Shown: positions 59,265 to 64,000 of the stretch, piece by piece
Layout: the number at the start of each line of letters is the position of its first letter
Position numbering within the stretch: position 1 is the stretch's first letter
NCBI GenBank assembly: GCA_036570425.1
Contig: DATCYF010000011.1
Location: 227,131 to 291,130 of the forward strand
Direction: 5' to 3'
From: Rhizorhapis sp036570425
GTDB taxonomy: Bacteria > Pseudomonadota > Alphaproteobacteria > Sphingomonadales > Sphingomonadaceae
DNA: 64,000 nucleotides
Position numbers and translations under genes: made by a program
The notes under the pieces: generated by a model
Database searches by the model: none
What the model saw: only the letters and a program-made list of their open reading frames with translations
Told to the model about the DNA's origin: nothing

Positions 59265-59533
59265 TGCTGGAGGATGGCGAAGTCGCGGGCTTCTACGCCC
59301 CGGTGCATCGGGCGCTCACCGAGCCGATCCTGCTCGGCGGCGCCCCGCGCGCCATCGCCATCGCCAATGGCACCCTGGCCGCCGCGATCGGCGTCGGCCT
59401 CCAGCTCTGGATCGCCGGCGGGGTGCTTTGGCTGATCGGGCATCTGGCGGCGGTGTGGGCGGCCAAGCGCGACGCGCAGTTCCCCGACGTCGCCCGCCGC
59501 CACCTCCGCTATCCCGCCTATCTGCGCGTCTGA
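59264..59533 (+). CDS. trbD: TrbD conjugal-transfer membrane protein
   Basis: This 89-residue VirB3-like protein has FYAPVHRALTEPILLGGAPR, two hydrophobic spans (IAIANGTLAAAIGVGL and LWIAGGVLWLIGHLAAVWA) and DVARRHLRYPAYL. Its ATG shares the last base of the trbC stop (TGATG). Confidence 0.9.
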   Translation: MLEDGEVAGFYAPVHRALTEPILLGGAPRAIAIANGTLAAAIGVGLQLWIAGGVLWLIGHLAAVWAAKRDAQFPDVARRHLRYPAYLRV

Positions 59534-59545
59534 GGCTCGCTCCCC

Positions 59546-61981
59546 ATGATGAACCTCTCCGAATATCGCAACCGCGCCAGCCATCTGGCTGACTTCCTGC
59601 CCTGGGCCGCGCTGGTCGCCGAGGGCATCGTCCTCAACAAGGACGGCAGCTTCCAGCGCACGGCGAAGTTTCGTGGTCCCGATCTGGATTCGGCGACGCC
59701 CGCCGAGCTGGTCGCCGTCACCTCCCGGCTGAACAATGCCCTGCGCCGGCTGGGTTCGGGCTGGGCGATCTTCGTCGAGGCGCAGCGCGTGCCGGCGGGC
59801 GGCTATCCCGAGAGCGATTTTCCCGACGCTGCCTCCGCGCTCGTCGATCGCGAACGGCGCGCGCAGTTCGAGGAACAGGGCAGTCATTACGAGAGCGGTT
59901 ATTACCTGACCCTGCTGTGGATGCCCCCCGCCGAAGACGCCGCACGCGCCGAAAGCTGGCTTTACGAGGGCCGCGCCCAAAAGGGCGTAGACCCTTGGGA
60001 GCTGGTGGGCAGCTTCGCCGACCGCACCGACCGGGTGCTGCAACTGGTCGACGGGTTCGTGCCCGAGGTCCGCTGGCTGGATGACAGCGAAACCCTGACC
60101 TATCTACACTCGACGATCTCGACCCGGCGCCAGCGCGTCCGCGTGCCCGAAACCCCGATGCACCTGGACGCACTGCTGGCCGATGAACCGCTGACCGGCG
60201 GTCTCGAACCGCGCCTGGGCGATCATCACTTACGCACGCTGACCATCACCGGCTTTCCGTCGATGACCTGGCCGGGCCTGCTCGACGAACTCAACCGGCT
60301 GGCTTTTCCCTATCGCTGGGCGACCCGCGCAGTGATGCTCGACAAGACCGACGCCACCAAGCTGCTCACCCGCATCCGGCGACAATGGTTCGCCAAGCGC
60401 AAGAGCGTCGCCGCGATTCTGCGCGAGGTGATGACCAATGAGGCCTCGACGCTGCTCGACAGCGATGCGTCGAACAAGGCCGCCGACGCCGACGCTGCGT
60501 TGCAGGAACTTGGCGCCGACGATGTCGGCCAGGCCTATGTCACCGCCACCGTGACGGTGTGGGATACCGATCCCGGCATCGCCGCCGAGAAGCTCCGGCT
60601 GGTCGAGAAGGTCATTCAGGGCCGGGACTTCACCTGCATCGCCGAGGGCGTCAACGCGATCGAGGCGTGGATGGGCAGCTTGCCCGGCCATGTCTACGCC
60701 AATGTCCGGCAGCCGCCGATCAGCACCTTGAACCTGGCGCATATGATCCCGCTGTCGGCGGTCTGGGCCGGCCCGGAACGCGATGAACATTTCGACGCGC
60801 CGCCGCTGTTTTTCGCCAAGACCGAAGGATCGACGCCGTTCCGCTTCTCGCTGCATGTCGGCGACGTCGGCCATACCCTGATCGTCGGACCGACCGGCGC
60901 CGGCAAATCGGTGCTGCTCGCGCTGATCGCCATGCAGTTCCGCCGCTATCAATCCGGCCAGGTGTTCGCCTTCGATTTCGGCAGCTCGATCCGGGTGGCG
61001 TCGCTGGCGATGGGCGGCGACTGGCAGAATCTTGGCAGCAGTCTCTATGATGGCGCAGCGGCCAGCGTCTTCCTACAACCGCTCGCCCGCATCGACGACC
61101 CCGCCGAACGCAACTGGGCGTCGGAATGGCTTGCCGCGATCCTGGCCGCCGAAGGCGTCACGGTCGATCCCCAGGTGAAGGAGTATCTCTGGTCGGCGCT
61201 CGGATCGCTCGCCAGCGCGCCCGTTTCCGAACGCACCCTGACGGGGCTCGCCGTCCTGCTCCAGCAGCAACAATTAAAGCAGGCGCTTGGTCCCTATTGC
61301 GTCGGCGGACCGTACGGCCAGCTGCTCGATGCGGAATCCGAGCATCTGGGCGACGCCGATGTCCAGGCGTTCGAGACCGAAGGGCTGACCGGCACCGGCG
61401 CCGCGCCCGCCGTGCTCTCCTATCTGTTCCACCGGATCGAAGGCCGGCTCGACGGATCGCCGACCCTCATCATCATCGACGAGGGCTGGCTGGTGTTGGA
61501 CAGTCCTGCCTTCGCCCAGCAGCTCAAGGAATGGCTGAAGACTCTGCGGAAGAAGAACGCCAGCGTCATCTTCGCTACCCAGAGCCTCGCCGACATCGAG
61601 ACCTCGACCATTGCACCCGCCATCGTTGAAAGCTGCCCGACGCGCATCTTCCTGCCCAACGAACGCGCGGTCGAACCGCAGATCACCGCCATCTACCGGC
61701 GGTTCGGGCTGAACGACCGTCAGATCGAAATCCTCAGTCGAGCCACCCCCAAGCGCGATTATTACTGCCAGTCGCGACGTGGCAATCGGCTGTTCGACCT
61801 GGGGCTTGGCGATGTGGCGCTCGCCTTTGCCGCCGCCTCGTCGAAGACAGATCAGGCGGGCATCGCCGAATTGCTCGCCGAACATGGCCGCGACGGCTTC
61901 GCCGCCGCCTGGCTGCGCGCTCGCTGCCTGGACTGGGCCGCCGATCTTCTATCCCCCACAGAACCGGAGAATGAGCCATGA
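59546..61981 (+). CDS. trbE: TrbE conjugal-transfer ATPase
   Basis: This 811-residue VirB4-type ATPase has Walker A GPTGAGKSVLLALIA near 447, Walker B LIIIDEGWLVLDSPAF near 644 and CPTRIFLPNERAVE. It powers pilus assembly and channel function at the inner membrane. It starts with ATGATG, 12 bases after trbD, and overlaps trbJ by ATGA. Confidence 0.95.
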   Translation: MMNLSEYRNRASHLADFLPWAALVAEGIVLNKDGSFQRTAKFRGPDLDSATPAELVAVTSRLNNALRRLGSGWAIFVEAQRVPAGGYPESDFPDAASALVDRERRAQFEEQGSHYESGYYLTLLWMPPAEDAARAESWLYEGRAQKGVDPWELVGSFADRTDRVLQLVDGFVPEVRWLDDSETLTYLHSTISTRRQRVRVPETPMHLDALLADEPLTGGLEPRLGDHHLRTLTITGFPSMTWPGLLDELNRLAFPYRWATRAVMLDKTDATKLLTRIRRQWFAKRKSVAAILREVMTNEASTLLDSDASNKAADADAALQELGADDVGQAYVTATVTVWDTDPGIAAEKLRLVEKVIQGRDFTCIAEGVNAIEAWMGSLPGHVYANVRQPPISTLNLAHMIPLSAVWAGPERDEHFDAPPLFFAKTEGSTPFRFSLHVGDVGHTLIVGPTGAGKSVLLALIAMQFRRYQSGQVFAFDFGSSIRVASLAMGGDWQNLGSSLYDGAAASVFLQPLARIDDPAERNWASEWLAAILAAEGVTVDPQVKEYLWSALGSLASAPVSERTLTGLAVLLQQQQLKQALGPYCVGGPYGQLLDAESEHLGDADVQAFETEGLTGTGAAPAVLSYLFHRIEGRLDGSPTLIIIDEGWLVLDSPAFAQQLKEWLKTLRKKNASVIFATQSLADIETSTIAPAIVESCPTRIFLPNERAVEPQITAIYRRFGLNDRQIEILSRATPKRDYYCQSRRGNRLFDLGLGDVALAFAAASSKTDQAGIAELLAEHGRDGFAAAWLRARCLDWAADLLSPTEPENEP

Positions 61982-62697
61982 CCCGTTTTCACTTGCGCCG
62001 TGCGATGATCGCCGGCGTCGCCATGATCGCCGTCGCCGGCGTATCGGCGCCCGCCAGCGCCCAGCTCTTCGGCGGGATCGTCTATGATCCCACCAACTAC
62101 GCCCAGAATGTGCTGACGGCGGCCCGCTCGCTCCAGCAGATCAACAATCAGATCCAGTCGCTCCAGAACGAGGCGTCGTCGCTGATCAACGAAGCGAAAA
62201 ACCTCGCCAGCCTGCCATTTTCCTCGCTCCAGCAGCTTCAGGCGCAGGTTCGTCAGACCCAGCAGCTTCTCGGGCAGGCGCAGCGCATCGCCTATGACGT
62301 CCAGCAGATCGAGCAGGCGTTTTCGACCCGCTACCGCAACATGGACCTCAACGCCTCCGACCAGGCGCTGATCGACGGCGCGCAGGACCGCTGGGAGACC
62401 AGCGTCGCCGGGTTCGAGGATGCGTTGAAGGTCCAGGCTGGCGTGGTCGGCAATATCGACGGCGCGCGCACCGCCATGTCGAACATCGTCGGCGCCAGCC
62501 AGTCGGCGACCGGAGCGTTGCAGGCGGCGCAGGCCGGCAACCAGCTTCTCGCCCTGCAATCCCAGCAGATCGCGGACCTCACGGCATTGGTCGCTGCGCA
62601 GGGACGCGCTCAGGCGCTCGAAGCCGCCCGCGACGCCGCCACCGAAGCGCAAGGACGCGAGCAATTCCGCCGCTTCATGACGCGCAGCGGCAACTGA
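61978..62697 (+). CDS. trbJ: TrbJ conjugal-transfer protein
   Basis: This 239-residue VirB5-like protein has a signal peptide (cut near ASAQ), FGGIVYDPTNYAQNVLTA and a long Gln-rich coiled coil (about 40-110: QINNQIQSLQNEASSL, QQLQAQVRQTQQLL). It is a minor pilus/tip component secreted to the periplasm. Confidence 0.92.
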   Translation: MTRFHLRRAMIAGVAMIAVAGVSAPASAQLFGGIVYDPTNYAQNVLTAARSLQQINNQIQSLQNEASSLINEAKNLASLPFSSLQQLQAQVRQTQQLLGQAQRIAYDVQQIEQAFSTRYRNMDLNASDQALIDGAQDRWETSVAGFEDALKVQAGVVGNIDGARTAMSNIVGASQSATGALQAAQAGNQLLALQSQQIADLTALVAAQGRAQALEAARDAATEAQGREQFRRFMTRSGN

Positions 62698-62737
62698 TCG
62701 AACACGGCCAGGCATCGGCCGGAAAGGGAGACTGGGG

Positions 62738-63130
62738 ATGAGCCGCAGCGCGAAGATCGCAGGCGTGGCGCTGGCCGCAGGCATATTGCTGGCCACCGCC
62801 ATCGTCATCGCCGTCGATGACCGACCGGCGGAGAAGGCCACGCCGCGCATCGCGACGATCGGCGCAGATCCGCTGCGCGCCGAGCTGGACCGATGCCGCA
62901 CCCTGACCATGCCCGACGCAGGTTGCGAGGCAGCCTGGGAAGATCATCGCCGCCGCTTCCTCGGTCGCGACAGCGGCGACCGACAGTTTGATACCGGAAC
63001 CACCATGGGTGCGCCGGACGACGGGCTTGATCGCGAACCCTCAAGCGATCCCGCCAAGGTTTCCTTGACGCAAACGCCTGCCACGTCCGTCGACGTGGCC
63101 GCCGCTTCCGCATCCGAGCCGGGCCGCTGA
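62738..63130 (+). CDS. trbK: TrbK-like protein (entry exclusion position)
   Basis: This 130-residue protein has one N-terminal membrane segment (IAGVALAAGILLATAIVIAV), then DPLRAELDRCRTLTMPDAGCEAAWEDHRRRF, a pattern seen in TrbK-alt proteins between trbJ and trbL, and a low-complexity tail. In RP4, TrbK is the entry-exclusion lipoprotein; no lipobox is seen here. A GGGAG site precedes the ATG. Confidence 0.75.
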   Translation: MSRSAKIAGVALAAGILLATAIVIAVDDRPAEKATPRIATIGADPLRAELDRCRTLTMPDAGCEAAWEDHRRRFLGRDSGDRQFDTGTTMGAPDDGLDREPSSDPAKVSLTQTPATSVDVAAASASEPGR

Positions 63131-63131
63131 C

Positions 63132-64000
63132 ATGAACGACGTCGGCGTCATCAACCGCTTCCTCGACACCTTCAACAGCTACATCGACAGCGGGTTCGGG
63201 CTGCTCGGTGGCGAGGTCGCCTTCCTCACCACCACCCTGATCGTCATCGACATCACGCTGGCCGGTCTGTTCTGGGCCTGGGGTGCCGACGAAGACGTCA
63301 TGCACCGCCTGGTCAAGAAGGTCCTCTATGTCGGCTTTTTCGCCTTCGTCATCGGCAATTTCTCCGCGCTCGCCGGCATCGTGTTCGACAGCTTCGCCGG
63401 TCTCGGTCTGAAGGCCAGCGGCGCCAGCATCAGTCTCGCCGATTTCATGAAGCCCGGCAGCGTCGCCGCCACCGGGTTCGACGCCGGCGAACCGCTGCTG
63501 GACGCCATGGGCGATCTGATGGGATTCCGCAGCTTCTTTGCCAACTTCATCCAGATCGCGGTGCTGCTCGTCGCCTGGGTTATCATCCTCATCGCCTTCT
63601 TCATCCTGTCGGTGCAGCTCTTCGTCACCCTGATCGAGTTCAAACTGGTGACGCTGGCCGGCTTCGTGCTGTTGCCCTTCGCTCTGTTCAACAAGACCGC
63701 CTTCCTCGCCGAAAAGGTGCTGGGCAATGTCGTAGCATCGGGCATCAAGGTGCTGGTGCTGGCCGTCATCGTCGGCATCGGCACCGGCCTGTTCACCGAG
63801 TTCACGACCGCGTTCAGCGGCACGCCCACTGCCGAGGAAGCCATGTCCGTCGCACTCGCGGCGCTAGCGCTGCTCGGGCTCGGCATCTTTGGCCCGGGCA
63901 TCGCCACCGGGCTGGTTTCCGGTGCGCCCCAGCTCGGCGCTGGCGCGGCGGTCGGAACCGCGCTCGCGGTCGGCGGCGCTGCGATGGCGGGCGGCATGGG
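63132..64000 (+). CDS. trbL: TrbL conjugal-transfer polytopic protein, C-terminus outside window
   Basis: From ATG 63132, one base after the trbK stop, the frame stays open to the window end (289 codons). It has MNDVGVINRFLDTFNSYIDSG, many hydrophobic spans (FLTTTLIVIDITLAGLFWAW, VAWVIILIAFFILSVQLFVT, FVLLPFALFNKTAFLAEKVL) and a Gly/Ala-rich end, as in VirB6-like TrbL. The 3' end lies beyond the window; trbF, trbG and trbI would be expected next. Confidence 0.92.
   Translation, partial: MNDVGVINRFLDTFNSYIDSGFGLLGGEVAFLTTTLIVIDITLAGLFWAWGADEDVMHRLVKKVLYVGFFAFVIGNFSALAGIVFDSFAGLGLKASGASISLADFMKPGSVAATGFDAGEPLLDAMGDLMGFRSFFANFIQIAVLLVAWVIILIAFFILSVQLFVTLIEFKLVTLAGFVLLPFALFNKTAFLAEKVLGNVVASGIKVLVLAVIVGIGTGLFTEFTTAFSGTPTAEEAMSVALAALALLGLGIFGPGIATGLVSGAPQLGAGAAVGTALAVGGAAMAGGM

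Noticed and set aside
63326..63997. Minus-strand frame at the right edge
   Set aside because: Antisense to trbL, whose membrane spans and position in the trb operon are clear.
1..64000. CRISPR arrays, tRNA/rRNA genes, integrase and att sites
   Set aside because: No spaced direct-repeat array, no RNA gene pattern and no recombinase gene were recognised by eye; short or divergent RNA genes could be missed.

Overview
The window looks like an accessory region of a sphingomonad-type alphaproteobacterium (Sphingomonas, Sphingobium or Novosphingobium relatives). This rests on GC-rich codon use, tight ATGA-coupled operons, Sphingomonas-like Czc, Mer and Ars genes, and a Trb/TraG transfer system of the type common on alphaproteobacterial plasmids and integrative elements. 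No rRNA, tRNA, integrase, transposase or CRISPR array was recognised. Whether the molecule is a plasmid or an integrated element cannot be settled here, but it carries a replication gene with origin-like repeats (48.05-49.17 kb) and partition genes.

Region 1 (1-31.6 kb) is a dense metal and metalloid resistance island. It starts with a Cd/Zn/Pb-type P1B ATPase (cut by the left edge), a divergent MerR-type sensor and an FTR1-cytochrome c fusion under a MerR-type promoter. A long plus-strand czc cluster follows (czcI-like, czcC, czcB, czcA, a DUF190 protein, a P1B-4 ATPase, a TolC-type channel, czcD), interleaved with three START-like (SRPBCC) proteins and followed by two lipoproteins. Next are merR and merTPA, then a second, minus-strand czcICBA operon, and an arsR-arsC-acr3-arsH operon, also on the minus strand.

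Region 2 (31.6-47.7 kb) resembles the leading or maintenance part of a conjugative element. It holds ArdC antirestriction, a large ParB-like protein, a DUF7007 protein, a 1450-residue methylase-strawberry-notch helicase (similar in layout to anti-restriction polyvalent proteins), a Toprim protein, a DUF2493 protein, an HU-type protein, DUF736 and several DUF2285/DUF6499 regulators. It also shows decay: an AAA ATPase pseudogene with four in-frame stops, a small gene with two single-base deletions, and a DUF6499-DUF2285 gene split by a +1 frameshift exactly at a UGA stop.

Region 3 (47.7-64 kb) carries an excisionase-like HTH gene, repA, parA and a ribbon-helix-helix partner, then DUF2840, traF (S26 peptidase), DUF736, a lytic transglycosylase, a relaxase, a cargo gene, traG, a CopG-like gene and trbB-C-D-E-J-K-L (trbL cut by the right edge). 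The 3' end of repA contains three iteron-like repeats and an AT-rich repeat block, which suggests an origin inside the coding sequence.

The most unusual gene is the cargo protein between the relaxase and traG (54219-55148). After removal of its Met it has Thr1, Asp17, Thr21 and Lys33 at the spacing of the 20S proteasome beta subunit / HslV active site, so it is probably an uncharacterised N-terminal-nucleophile hydrolase carried by the conjugative element.
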